Positions 24,482 to 35,800 of a stretch of DNA of 64,000 nucleotides are shown piece after piece. The notes beneath the pieces are model-generated. The model was not told the origin of the DNA. It saw only the letters and a list, made by a program, of their open reading frames with translations, and searched no databases. Source of the DNA: Bursaphelenchus xylophilus (taxonomy: Eukaryota > Nematoda > Chromadorea > Rhabditida > Aphelenchoididae); NCBI GenBank assembly GCA_904066235.2, contig CAJFCV020000003.1, forward strand, positions 6,882,001-6,946,000, given 5' to 3'. Positions within the stretch are counted from its first letter, which is position 1, and every line of letters begins with the position of its first letter. A program made the position numbers and the translations under genes.

Positions 24482-24556
24482 CCCAACCTCTGTAGTATAG
24501 TGGTTGTGCGCCAGGATTATCAATCTGGCGACCCAGGTTCGATTCCCGGTGGCTGC
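24482..24556 (+). other. tRNA-like sequence in the left arm of the large foldback
   Basis: Seen: A-box-like TAGTATAGTGGTTG, anticodon-stem-like CCAGG/TCTGG, T arm CCAGG-TTCGATT-CCCGG with one mismatch, then TGGCTGC. The 7 bases before the A box (ACCTCTG) do not pair with TGGCTGC, so an acceptor stem is missing. The same sequence, inverted, is in the right arm. Confidence 0.65.
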
Positions 24557-25349
24557 AAATGGCAGAAAGTGGGCTATAAAAGGGCGGAAACTTGGAAAAA
24601 AAGGAAAATAAATTACAGAAAATTAATTTTATGCTACTTAGGACCAGTTTAAAAGTTTTTGCAAGAATTCCGCTTAAATTACGGTTTTTATGGAAAACGC
24701 CTCACAGCATTGATCGCCCCAAATGGCAACTAAAGAGTTGTGGTGAATCTACATAACGCTTGCTATCCAATGTTCATCATATCCGCCGAGGAATGCAATA
24801 CGAAACAAAATAAAACAGTTATTTAATTTTCAGATGGAAGCACGCATGTTACAGTCCCGCAGTTTAGCCTCTGTTCCTTACCAACTGAGTCTCCATGTAG
24901 ATTTATCATTAGAGCGTCCACGCGCTCCGTTTTTTGTGGGATACGCAAGACGGCCTAAGTTTTACAAGCTGTGTGATCCCGATGCTGTTAGGGAATCTTA
25001 ATTGACTTTTTGTGAATCTTACATGACTTTTTGGTCAAATATTGTTCCGTTCGATAAACCTCGGCCGCAGCTCGCCTTCTTAAAATCCCGAATTTGAAAG
25101 AAAACCCAGGCAAGCAGAAATGGACTTATTTCGTAGTAGGAAGCCTCAGTAGCCTCTTCTGTAAATTTTAACCAGATTGCTCCACTTTCCGGCAAGCAAT
25201 AAGGCGTTTTCCATAAAAACCGTAATTTATGCGGAATTCTTGCAAAAACTTTTAAACTGGTCCTAAGTAGCATAAAACTAATTTTCTGTAATTTATTTTC
25301 CCTTTTTCCCAAGTTTCCGCCCTTTTATAGTCCATTTTCTGCCATTTGC

Positions 25350-25426
25350 AGCCACCGGGAATCGAACCTGGGTCGCCAGATTGATAATCCTGGCGCACAA
25401 CCACTATACTACAGAGGTTGGGCCAC
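25350..25426 (-). other. tRNA-like sequence in the right arm of the large foldback
   Basis: This is the inverted counterpart of the sequence at 24482-24556, essentially identical through the A-box-like TAGTATAGTGG, the B-box-like GGTTCGATTCC and the stem bases. The conservation of both copies is expected for the arms of a foldback and is not independent evidence of function. Confidence 0.65.
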
Positions 25427-25904
25427 GGAATTTTGAACATATTTTACATGTATCCGAAGCAGAATTTTATGCTGATTACGAATCTGTAATAAAATCCTGT
25501 GGCATTTTTAATCTAAAGAAGTTATCGTCGATTTTTATCGACCGGATTACAGTATGACCATGTTACAGTAATCTGACGGTAAAAATGCTACTATTTTCAG
25601 ATTCCTGGGTATCAAAAACCCCTGTATGCCAGGTTTGATCTCTGTGGCCGGATCACATCGGCCTCCAGAGGCTTCGAAGTGTAAAAACGTATTTTGTAAA
25701 AAAATATGCCTTCCGGGCATAATTAGGCAAAAATATTTTTAGCTTTTCTTCCACAAGTGCTACCGACTATTTTAAGCCAAAAATCTCAAAATCGATTTTT
25801 TCCTAAGACCACCGCTGGTGCCCTGACTCAAAAATCGTGTTTTAAACGGTATCGTTGACCCGAAATGTCGTTGACCCGAGTTGTCCCTGACCCGAAATGT
25901 CGGG

Positions 25905-27070
25905 GTGCGAAAACAATTTATACGACCCCGTTGCTTATAAAAATTATTTTCTTAAAAAATAAAAAAAATCAATCTCAATTACCCCTCACCAAGTACAAAA
26001 TTTCAAAAATTACATTTTTACATGTAAAAAATTTGTAACATTCAGATCAATTCTCCAAGAAATCTTTCTTTTCCTGTCCCCAAACATAGTGAAATTTGAA
26101 AATATCAAAAACCAATCGTATCTTTCGACCGGTCGACGTGAGACTCTTGAAAATGGGTCCCTAAACTCTTACAATTCTGCGTTGATTATAATGGAGCTAA
26201 ATTTTGTCCCGCTGTCTCACGTACACAACTTTGACACAAAAAAATTCCGTGATGACACAATGTTTACAGGCCTCGTAAAGGGGTATGGCCACGATTTTGC
26301 TGCCGTTGGAACCGTCACATGACAGAACATTATTTGGAGCAATAAAAAGGATGTAGATGTACAAGTATGCAAATTTTTCGAGAAAACTAATGAATTTTTA
26401 ATTTTTTGGTAATTAAGAAAATTTTTCCATGCTTCCGTCAGTCCTAGAAAAAGTGTCAATAAGAAAGTTACTTATAATCATTCATTCTATAACCCTAAAA
26501 AGGTCCGGAGCCAATCAGACCGCTAATCGAAGAGAAACGAAAAATCTAAAAATGTTACAGTATACCTACAGTAACCAAAAAATTTAAAACTTGACCTGCC
26601 CATTTTAATATACGACTGACTATCTATCTATGGAAGGTATTACACATCCCTACTGTAACATCTTGCTTTTTGTGCACAGCTAGGCAACGACTCTCTGGCA
26701 AAACCTGTTTTAACGATAAGGAAAACAAGTAAACACCCGGAAAATGAATGTCATTTTTGAAATCAGGATGGTCGATTACCCCTAAATCTACTTCTTACTC
26801 AAAAAATTAAAAAAATTACTGTTAAACACTAATTCTTGTACTTGTGTAACGATCCGGAAAAATTCATTTTCGAAATCAGGATGGTCAACTCTCCGACCTT
26901 TTCGGGCCCTACGCAATAAATCGATTATGACATTTTGTTTCCAAAAATCATGTCATCAAAGATGACAGATTTCCTGGATAGTCAGCAGATTAGCCTTTGG
27001 CAATATTGGATAAGATATAAACGCCGGAACCAGCAATCTGCTCTTTTTTCGGCCGGACTGTTTACCGAAA
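25905..27070. repeat. Repeat-rich flank: relic of the TTAA-type foldback and a short tandem module
   Basis: 25925-26090 is a diverged copy of the right half of the TTAA foldback: GCTTATAAA, then TCAATTACCCCT, then TTGTAACATTCA and CTCCAAGAAATC follow in the same order as at 22970-23110. From about 26740 a unit containing GAAATCAGGATGGTC occurs twice (about 26740-26785 and 26870-26890), separated by AT-rich sequence that resembles the repeats at 29500-29900. No gene is seen. Confidence 0.6.
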
Positions 27071-29022
27071 ATGGGGAAACTGGTCGGAATCGTGTTATTT
27101 CTGCTTGCGGGACGTTATGCCGCTTTCCCACTTGACGATTCCCATCGAAGTGAGTCCCGTATAGTTGGTTGACCTTGTTTTTAGCTGATTCTGTATCTTA
27201 TGGTTTGCCTGGACATGTTTTTGATGGAGAAGACGAAAATTCAAACATTGTGAGTTTTTTTTGTAGTGATTTGTGACTCTTTTCCCATTTTTAGGTTCAC
27301 GTTGAACCCCATCTTCAACCTCCGGCGCCTACTCACATGCCGTATCTGGATCTTATTGATCAGATGTCAACTTCTGATGCTCCATTGGCGGGAGATGTTT
27401 CGAATGTGGAACCTGAAGAAGCTCAAGCAACCACAACAGGTCCCGTGGATCCTGAAGTTGTAGTCCCAATTCTCCAAAAGGGTTCGCAGGAATCGTCTGA
27501 ATCCAAATCTGCCGAACTTCACAACTTCCATCAGGTTTCTGTCGAGAAAGGCTCTTCTGATTCAACCGAAGATCGTGGAGGTTCGAATGAAGACATTGGT
27601 GAATTCTCGACGACTCAAAGATCTTCGAAATTCAGAAGTTTAAAGTCTGGAATGAGAAGTTTTGACGACAGCGATGGATTCGGGCCCATTGAGAAGTTGA
27701 ATGACCTCCCACCTCAATTTGGACAACAACAGGGTCCACTTACTCAAACTGAGTCTACTGTTCCTCCGGTTGGGCAATCGACTTTGGGGGCGGTTGTAGT
27801 TGTTCCTGCTGAAGAATCCGCTGTTTCTACCGGTAAGATTTTTTATTTATTGACTGTATAATATTGAATTCAGATTCTCCTACTGCCGAGCTAGTGGTTG
27901 GACAGTTCTCGGGAGCCGAGACACCTGGCACAGAGCCTGTTGTAGAAGTGACAACAGAGCAGTCAACAACTCCACTGATTATTACTGATTCTCTTTTAAC
28001 CGAGTCAACAGTTCTATCAACTGAGCATTCTTCAGTCTCTTCTGCAGCCCCTTCCACTGTCTTTGAGTCTTCCACGGTCCCTGTAACAGAAGTTACCACC
28101 ACAGTTGTAGTACCAACGACCGGAGCCACGACTGAAGCCGTAGTCGATCCAATTATAACCCTTTCTCCAATCGAAAATCCAGAAACCTCGACCGCGGTTG
28201 AGTTCTCTACATCGCCGGTTACAGAAAGGACATCTGAGTCCACCTTGTTGTCAGAGGCAACTGTTACAGCTCTAGTTGATGATCCCGCAGGTAATTTTTA
28301 TTTTAAAGAAAAAATATTTAAGATTTTTAGTTTCTTCTTCCGCTTCCTATGCCTTGTCCACTCAGGAATACACTTTACCAGAATCTACATCCGTTGCTTA
28401 CGAACGCGGTTCAACTGATCCTACATCGACCGAGTCAAGTTACTCATCAGGCACTGGAAGTGGGGCTTCTCCCTATGTTGCTGAATCGACTGGACCGGTG
28501 TATGTGGATCCTTATGTCCCAACTGAAAGCTCCGGAAGTGGTTCTGGATCCGGAGAAGTGGTTGGGTCTGGGTCCGGAAGTGGATCAGGGTCGGGAGATG
28601 AACTCAACGATGAGTCTGGCTCTGGTAGTGGCTCGGGATCTGGAGATGGAAGTGGTTCCGGCGGTGGGGACCTTGGTGCATCTGGTTCAGGATCAGGTTC
28701 GGGAGACGAAAGTGGATATGGTAGTGGAATCCCCGAGACATCCGGCTCAGGAGATGGATCGGGAAACGACGGAAACAGTAATGGATCTGGATCAGTGTCC
28801 ACATACGGCGTCGTGCCAGTCGAGGGATCTGGAAGCGGATCTACTCCTTCATACGCTCCGGTTGTGCCTTACGGCTCTTCTTCCTCAGTGTCCAATTACG
28901 GTCAACCCGGATCAACCCGGGCAGCTTCCACGGATCCAATTATTGCGTCGACTCGGCCTCCTTACATCGCTCCCAGCAAGCCACAAACATACGAAAAGAT
29001 CCCCATCGAGAAAGTTTACTAA
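27071..29022 (+). CDS. Secreted Ser/Thr-rich protein with Ser-Gly tracts (candidate proteoglycan)
   Basis: Five exons, 27071-27149, 27185-27249, 27295-27832, 27874-28290 and 28331-29022, join in frame and give 596 residues. The signal peptide MGKLVGIVLFLLAGRYAA is followed by an acidic Ser/Glu/Asp-rich region, then a Thr/Ser/Val-rich mucin-like region (residues about 240-380), then a tract of Ser-Gly repeats (28527-28860; GSGSGSGE, DESGSGSG, EGSGSGS) mixed with Asp and Glu, and a Pro/Tyr/Ser C-terminus ending EKIPIEKVY. Clusters of acidic-Ser-Gly are the attachment context for glycosaminoglycans, so a secreted chondroitin-type proteoglycan is plausible; nematodes have a set of such CPG proteins. 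No recognisable folded domain (for example chitin-binding peritrophin) is seen. Function beyond this is inference. Confidence 0.8.
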
Positions 29023-29303
29023 TTGTCGGCTCTTCAATACTAACCGAATGTGATCTCAGATTGTCATGTTTAACTTGATTACTGTTTATACTCATATTAT
29101 AACTTGTACATCCTCTAACAATCCCAATGTTAATAAACTCAATTCTAGTTTAATTGTAAGACTGGGAAATGACCAAGGATGTTTGGGACGACAATATATA
29201 TTCAGGATGGGTAGGACGAACCGAGAAATTCCATCAGAGTGAGGTCGAGACTGACGTAAATTAGAAGGATTGGAATCCGAATGGATCCGTCCTCAAAGGA
29301 ACT
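29023..29303. other. 3' flank of the Ser-Gly protein gene
   Basis: No gene is seen. It lies between the stop codon and the next foldback element. An AATAAA-like run near 29130 may serve polyadenylation. Confidence 0.4.
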
Positions 29304-30014
29304 GGGACGATTGGGGAAAAAGACGATTGGGGAAAGGGACGATTGGGGAAAAAGACGATTGGGGAAAAGTACGATTGGGGAAACCGAAAAGTATTATTTT
29401 TCTTCCATGCAAATGTCGAAGTAAGGATAATCGAGGGTGCTCATTTCGAATATCGGGTTTATTTTTTCTGAACATTACTAGTTTTCCATAAGTAGTACTG
29501 TTAAGTAGTAATTTTTTAAAAATTTTCAAAAAATACTGGATTTAGGGGATTTCGAAGGTGCTGGTTTCGAAAATCATGTTCATTTTTCCTCTAGTACTAT
29601 ATCGTACTAGAGGAAAAATGAACACGATTTTCGAAATCAGCACCGTCGAAAACCCCTAAATCGAGTATTTTTTGAAAAATTTCAAAAAATTACTTTTTAA
29701 CACTACTGCTTAAGGAAAACTAGTAAGTTTCAGAAAAAATGAACATCATTTTCGAAATCAGCACCCTCGAAAACCCCTATGTCGAGTATTTATGAAAAAA
29801 AATCAAAAATTACTACTTTACAGTACTACTTAAGGAAAAAAGTAAGAATCAAAAAAATGAATGTCATCTTCGAAATGAGCACCCTCGATTATCCTAACTT
29901 CGACATTTGCATGGAAGAAAAATAATACTTTTCGGTTTCCCCAATCGTACTTTTCCCCAATCGTCTTTTTCCCCAATCGTCCCTTTCCCCAATCGTCTTT
30001 TTCCCCAATCGTCC
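29304..30014. mobile_element. Foldback element with 17-bp terminal tandem repeats
   Basis: Flanked by AACT on both sides (29300-29303, 30015-30018). Each end has five head-to-tail units of about 17 bp based on ACGATTGGGGAAAAAG, mirrored on the other side. Internally a unit of about 120 bp (GAAATCAGCACCCTCGAAAACC and a following AT-rich part) occurs about three times on the right and in two diverged inverted forms on the left. Near 29574-29640 there is a near-perfect palindrome around GTACTATATCGTAC. No protein is encoded. The 9-bp sequence GTCCTCAAA also occurs just outside both ends. Confidence 0.8.
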
Positions 30015-30058
30015 AACTCCGGTCCTCAAACACGGATATGAGAAGGAATGTTTCTTAT

Positions 30059-32826
30059 TCATTCCGAAGAATGCAACATTTGCGCGTGATTCCTCTGGAA
30101 TTGCTGGTGATGGTGATTAGCGAGGCCTACTAATAACGCAGCATTTGTGATCCCGTTAAACTCGAGTGGAAGGGTAGGGGCTTGTCTGTTTTCCCCTGGG
30201 GGCATAGTAGGTGTGGAGATGCCGCCGGGCTGACCATTCTCAGCAGTCATTGCTCCTGGAAACCAATTATTGACCCCCAAAAAGGAAGATGACCCAGAGA
30301 ATGGGGCCAGAAGATCAGAAGTAGAAGTCGGAAGTGAAAGACTGGGGTTGGACCTTGAACTGGACACTGAAGGGGACGGGGAACTGGCTCCGTTCGAGTT
30401 GGGAGGCTTCGTTTTGAGGAGATTTTTGTAATCCGTTATCCTGACCTTTTTCCCATCGACCATACATGTTCTTTTCGGGCGTGGGCTGAAAGATTACTTC
30501 ATTATAAAACGTATTATGACGCAGTCTTCTTGATAATATATCGTAATTAATATTCTTCTCTGCTATCTCTAAGTTGGTGATAATCGATTAGAGCTGATAA
30601 AATTGTTTTTGCAGGCCAGACCTACCGGTATCGATAATCCGGATGTTGTTCCATGTGGAGTTTCGAAAGACGGGATTGTTCTTCGTAATAAGGCTGCTTC
30701 TCCGCGTTGGACATGGCCTTCCATCTGGAGCCCAGGATCTTCGAGATGTTACTGTTGTGCATGTCTGGGCATGCCTTCAGGATCTTGCGTCGCTCGTCCC
30801 GCGCCCAGACCATGAATGCATTCATCGGCCGTTTGATGTGGTTGGGGCTTTTTGGCGCACTAACTCTGACGACATTGTTCATATTAGACCCTGAATCTGT
30901 TCTTGGAGTACTCTTTCCAGAAGAAGTTGGGGATTGGGTGGGATGAAATCGATTAATAAAACTCGAGGGAGAAGTGCTGGTGGTTGTGTCAGCATGATCG
31001 CTAAAAGAATTTTGTAATTCATTTGAAGAACATTAAAGATTACCTCAGAGTGCTGAGATTTAATGGGATTTCGTTGAATTTACTGGCCTCGTTGTTGTTA
31101 TTTACAGCCTTATTCCGGTAATAGGAGAGGAAAGAGTTCTCCAGCACGTTCGAATGGCTCTCCAGATCGTGGGGTTTGACGGATTGGACTGAAATAGGAA
31201 CTACGGTGATTGCATATTACTCGGGACGTAAAGTCTGTAGAGTTTTTTCGCCGGCGTCCTGCGTAAAATTTGGAGTTGCCCCACGGAAAAGTGTATGTCG
31301 TTTGGGTAAAAACGGGAAATCTCAGCGACGAACGCGAAAAACCAGGGGAAAACGCATTGTGCAAATTCTACTGACTTTACGGCTCGGGAATTAAAAGATT
31401 ATAGTATGACATGACGACCTATTACATAACAGGAGTTCAAGAAAATTAAAAGGCTTACAAGAAGGAAAGAAAAAGTTTAGAGCTGGATTATTAGCCCCTA
31501 GGGCACTAATCATGTTCATCCATTTCTCTTGTTGACTCTGTTCTGTGATTTCCATCTTCATATTTTGTTGAGTGACATCATTTCTAGAGGTATTGTAATC
31601 AGAAGAGTTGTCGTGAGAACTCTCTTTATCCTCTGTGGATTTATCCATGGTATCTTCTTCAATCTCCTCGACTACTCTTGGCTCTCCCAAAACAATTTCT
31701 TTTACTGATTTCAACTGGAAATGTTTTAATTAGCACTTGATCACTTTAGAAGCCTACCTGTTCAATAATGTTATCAATGAGATGAGCTTTTCCAGACTGT
31801 GATTCAACGTTCTCGAGGGCGTTTTTTAACGCGCTCCCATCAATAATTACGGTACAGTAATCCTGTTCTTGTGCCAGGATATCCGGGATCTCGTTGCTTT
31901 CATTCGAAGTGCTGAAAAGACAAATAAAATATTGTACTTGGGATATCTTATAATTAATGGAAATCCTCAAGTTTTAATTGAAATCAGAGCCCGGTTAGAG
32001 TGCCCCATTGTTTGCCTCAGATTCGAATTTAAAAAGATGTCTGAAATTCAATATTCCGCGGATCAAAACGATTGTTTCCCATAAACAGAGGGCCGGTTAC
32101 TGTAATGTTTTGTTGAATGACCGGCTGCCCTCTTCTTATCGCTGATAAACAAGCTCGGGACTCGAATAGCCGCGATTGTTTGCACAATTGTGTTGCTCCG
32201 TATATGGCCGGGACTGTCACGAGAAAGGTCATTACAAACGGGGTGGGGGATCTGCTGGACAGCCATGCCCTCAGGGGAGATCGGATCTATTATCTTATCA
32301 GAGGCCGCCTAATTCCCGAAAAGTCTTTGGAAATTGGGGATGAGAAACCGGCTTGGGTTAATCCACTGTATAGATGCAACTCATGTCAGCATATGACATC
32401 ATAGAATCGCTCACCTGGTGTGTTGAGATTCTGAAGATTTTGTGGATTTTATGGTTTCAACTGGACTTGTAAATTCATCAGGAGGGTCTTGCTGTACATC
32501 CTCAAAGTTAACATTCTAAAAATATTTAAATTAGTTCAAATCCTACCTTAAAAAATTAATTAGCATAGAATGCTTACAATTCCAATGACGTCATCACTTG
32601 ACTTTGTCATTAAATGGTCAGTAGACTCCATCTCTGGATATTCTTTTGAAGAAGTGGGTTCGGACAAGAGTCTAACAGCTCCTTCGCCTCCTCTTTCCTC
32701 CTCTCCGCCGCTCTCTGTCCACTCCTGTGAGGAGGGGGGCAACCTTGCACAGTACGGTGATAACGCCCCTTCTTCAGGGAAATGATTGACCAAACGAACC
32801 GGAGTGGCTTTGCGGCGACTTGACAT
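30059..32826 (-). CDS. egl-13: SoxD-family transcription factor (EGL-13 / SOX5-6-13)
   Basis: Seven exons close in frame: 32826-32578, 32515-32415, 31911-31758, 31714-31459, 31188-31044, 31000-30626, 30485-30059, about 568 residues. The HMG box is complete: [53 protein letters not shown], then the SoxD-specific extension [16 protein letters not shown] (vertebrate SOX5/6: PRPKRTCIVDGKKLRI). The region before it contains IPLNLSTL, a C-terminal-binding-protein (CtBP) recruitment motif of PxNLS type. The N-terminus [12 protein letters not shown] is acidic and Ser-rich. EGL-13 in C. elegans acts in uterine and neuronal fate. I chose the start 32826 as the first ATG of the first exon; nothing closer fits. 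The 3' exon is Ser/Pro-rich. Confidence 0.93.
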
Positions 32827-35800
32827 ACTGAAAACAAAGAATATTGATATTGCAGCGAACGGAGATAAGAGCCAGTTGAACCCGGGTTACATTGCAACAG
32901 ATAGGAAACCGGGAAAACGACCCGGGCCCGGCCTAGTTCATGCACGGAACACTCAGGCAAATCCTCTCCGACTTTACAGTAAATAATCCGACGTGATTTT
33001 ATTTTAGGCCCTATTTCAGACAAATGCCTCAATACGACGGCAAATGAACCCGAGGTGAAAACGGCCGCCAGATAATAGACAAACCACCGGTAAATGGGAG
33101 ATAATGAAGGGACAAAACATAATCAAGAATGATTGCGCAACGGGACTACGGTAGAGCGGCTTTGTTTCCTGCACACATGGCCCGGGATGACATCAAAACG
33201 GGCACCGACCGGGGCATAATGGTCGGTCGGGGCCCCGGAGCGACAGACATTATGATCGGCTTGATTAATAAATGGCCAGGTTCAAAATCCCACAACAAAA
33301 AAGTTGTCCCAGGGCCAAAAAGTGGATTAAAGACGTTTCTTCTCAAATTTCGCAAAGAACCCGGCAACAGATGGGCACAAAGCTTGGCCATGTCGAGAGT
33401 CCAGAGCCGGACAATATTACCCCTATTAGACGAGAAGGAGACGTGGGAATAATGCCTCCACACGAATATTACCGTACACCTCTCACACACTCGCGAATTT
33501 TACATGATCCCCATTAATTATGGAACGCATCTGCTCCCACAGACGACTTGCATAACATCCATTACGAGGCCATTCAACCGGTAATTACCGACCCTCAGGG
33601 ACATCAATCAAAAAGTTGGCGCAACAAAAGATAGGGGTGGACGAAACCGAGCAAGTTACTTAATGCGAGACTTATAAACTGCCACTTACTCCTTCCTCAA
33701 GCCGGCTCTGACAAATAATCCAATCTGGAGGAACAATAAAGAAAAGGATCCCACAAAAGACGCGCATTTATTGTTGGCCCGCTTATTAATAGACACCCAT
33801 TGTCTCGGTTAATAAGCAAGGCCTCAGCTATCTTTTTCTATGGCCTGATCAACCAACAAGACCCCTCTGGCCTCGGGGATTCATAAAAGGCCAAGATTGA
33901 CAAGAGGGGAAAGTAAATGTCACCATTCATTTGAAAGACTTCTTTCCATTAAAGTGCGGTTGAAAGGAGAAATAGGAAGCGCCCAACTTTATGGATGGCC
34001 TGAAGACAATGCCAGAGGGGAAATGGGTTGAGACTGCGGTGGGCAATAAGTACGATCATGTGCAAGAGTAGCAGAAAACATTGGTTTAAGCCGTTTATCC
34101 GCTCCATCCATTAAACGGAGAAGATACAAAGGGTTTCCGGAAACAATCAACATCCTCTTTCCGCGCATACCAAACCCGCGAGGGTCTGGTAGGTAGTAAA
34201 ACTCAGCTGGCTGTGCCATAAAACGGCACCTCAGAGAAACAAAGCCCGCATTTATTGGACTTGTTTCATCGCCAAGTACCGATACACAAAAGAATAAGAG
34301 CCGTTAAATGGCTGTTATGAACGCCAGAATTTAGAGCGCTTCCTGGCCGAACTCCCTGCTTGTACTGTGTTTGTGTACGCATCCCGAATCGGGCGAGTTT
34401 CCCCGAATTAATTGCTCATTCGAACGTTAAATCCGTGAACTCTTAAGTGCGACGATTGCGCGAAGACGCGGCGATTGCGCAAAAAAGTGGACATCAAGGG
34501 GAAATAACCGGAAATGGCATAAAGAAATACGCCGCTCGCTGGCCCTGGGACCTGAAATTAGTCCGTTGACTTTTTATCGCATCTTCAGAGGGTCTTAATT
34601 CACTCTACTAAAAGCTCACCGAATCTGGAGTGCCAAAAATAAATTAGCATTATTTTGGAGAACATCAGGGGTAGATGACAAGGGCCCGAATATTAAACTT
34701 AATCCTTCCCAGTTAATAAATCTTTTTCAATTAATTTCAGTCTGCTAAAAATCTTGAAGATGAATCCAGATTTTAGAAAGATCTTGCTGGCACAGAGAAT
34801 AAGGAAAAAATGAAAAAACAATATAGTGATACCAGGACATACAAAGGGAGCAGAGTTTACGTCGAAAAAAGTTATTTTAAGAATGCAATCAGCGTTTTAT
34901 TGAACCACAAAACAAAGGATTTTTAGACAACACTTGGTCGGTAATCCGATCCAGCCTACTGACAAGCCCTGAGGGCATCTTCCGCGGCCGCCCTGGCAAT
35001 TTGACCTCAGGCCGCGCTGAGTCCAATTAACAAAGGAAAGATTGAAAAAATAAAAGGAATAACGCTTGATTTAAAGTCGTCTCGACGACCCACTACCGTA
35101 TACCCCGGCGATACTTTACGGCCAAATTACACGCATTGTGAGTGCACAATGCCTGAGGACCGTCCTCTGCGAACAAAAAGGAGTCGGTGTGCCGAGGCAC
35201 GGACGGCAGGCGGAGAGAGGGGGGGAATGGGCCAACAACCAACCAGCTCGAAGCCAATGCCCTCAGGCAAAGTGTTTTGCCGCCGAGTGCTGGAAAACTT
35301 TTCCAAATAAATGATCCATTTTCTCGTTTGTTTCGGCGCACGGCCAATTTCGGAGCACTTGAAGGGGGATGAGCACGTCAGTGGCCGCCCCACAACTACG
35401 ATCGCATTGATAACCTCTTTAAGGCAATTTCAGGATGGCCATGAGAGGATCCTTGGCCGGAGATTAGGCCCGCTGTAATCCCGAAAACAATATATTTTTG
35501 AGCCTGGAAACAAGGGAATTACGGTCCATGGAGAAATAAATATGTAAAAACAAGCACAAGATTTCCATGTTTGAGTTTTCTTAAGGACAAAAATCAGACA
35601 AGATGATGACAAAGGAAGGAAAAAACCCCTGTCAAGGCTACGAAACCCCCAGATCCCACACAATAACCTCGATTGGACAGCAATTCTAAAGGATTGTTGT
35701 CATGTAAATGATGGCAAGAACTCAATCGAATATTAAAGAGACGCCGAGTTGATAACAAAAAGATCGAGAAGGCCATATGAACCCAATGTTTGTGTTTAGA

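Larger units (their letters stand above)
22511..25904. mobile_element. Large foldback element, two arms of about 700 bp, hosting two nested insertions
   Basis: Left and right arms are inverted copies. The right arm (about 25203-25904) is intact. The left arm (22511-24705) is the same sequence interrupted by two insertions, 22605-23312 and 23366-24097. Removing these leaves about 750 bp that match the right arm, including CGATACCGTTTAAAACACG, ATCGATTTTGAGATTTTTGGC and a tRNA-like sequence. About 500 bp (24706-25202) form the loop. The ends are built from short repeats around CGACATTTCGGGTCA; the left end has two more units than the right. No transposase is visible. The exact ends and target duplication are not clear, because some similarity continues about 15 bp outward on both sides. 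Confidence 0.85.

Noticed and set aside
24482..24556. Functional tRNA gene
   Set aside because: A box, B box and anticodon-like stem are present but the acceptor ends do not pair, and the sequence is part of a mobile element present in both arms.
25019..25312. Protein-coding frame of 97 residues in the loop and arm of the large foldback
   Set aside because: It runs across the arm boundary into the tRNA-like region and mirrors the plus-strand frame in the other arm, so it is an artefact of the inverted repeat.
28349..29053. Long alternative frames overlapping the Ser-Gly tract on both strands
   Set aside because: They are by-products of the repetitive Ser-Gly codons. The frame with signal peptide and consistent splicing is the gene.
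29305..29380. CRISPR-like repeat array (regular 17-bp repeats)
   Set aside because: Repeats are contiguous with no unique spacers, mirrored at the other end, and the genome is eukaryotic.
33129..33490. Overlapping open frames of about 110 residues on both strands
   Set aside because: No recognisable domain, no splice sites, and both strands open at once, which is common in mixed-composition DNA.
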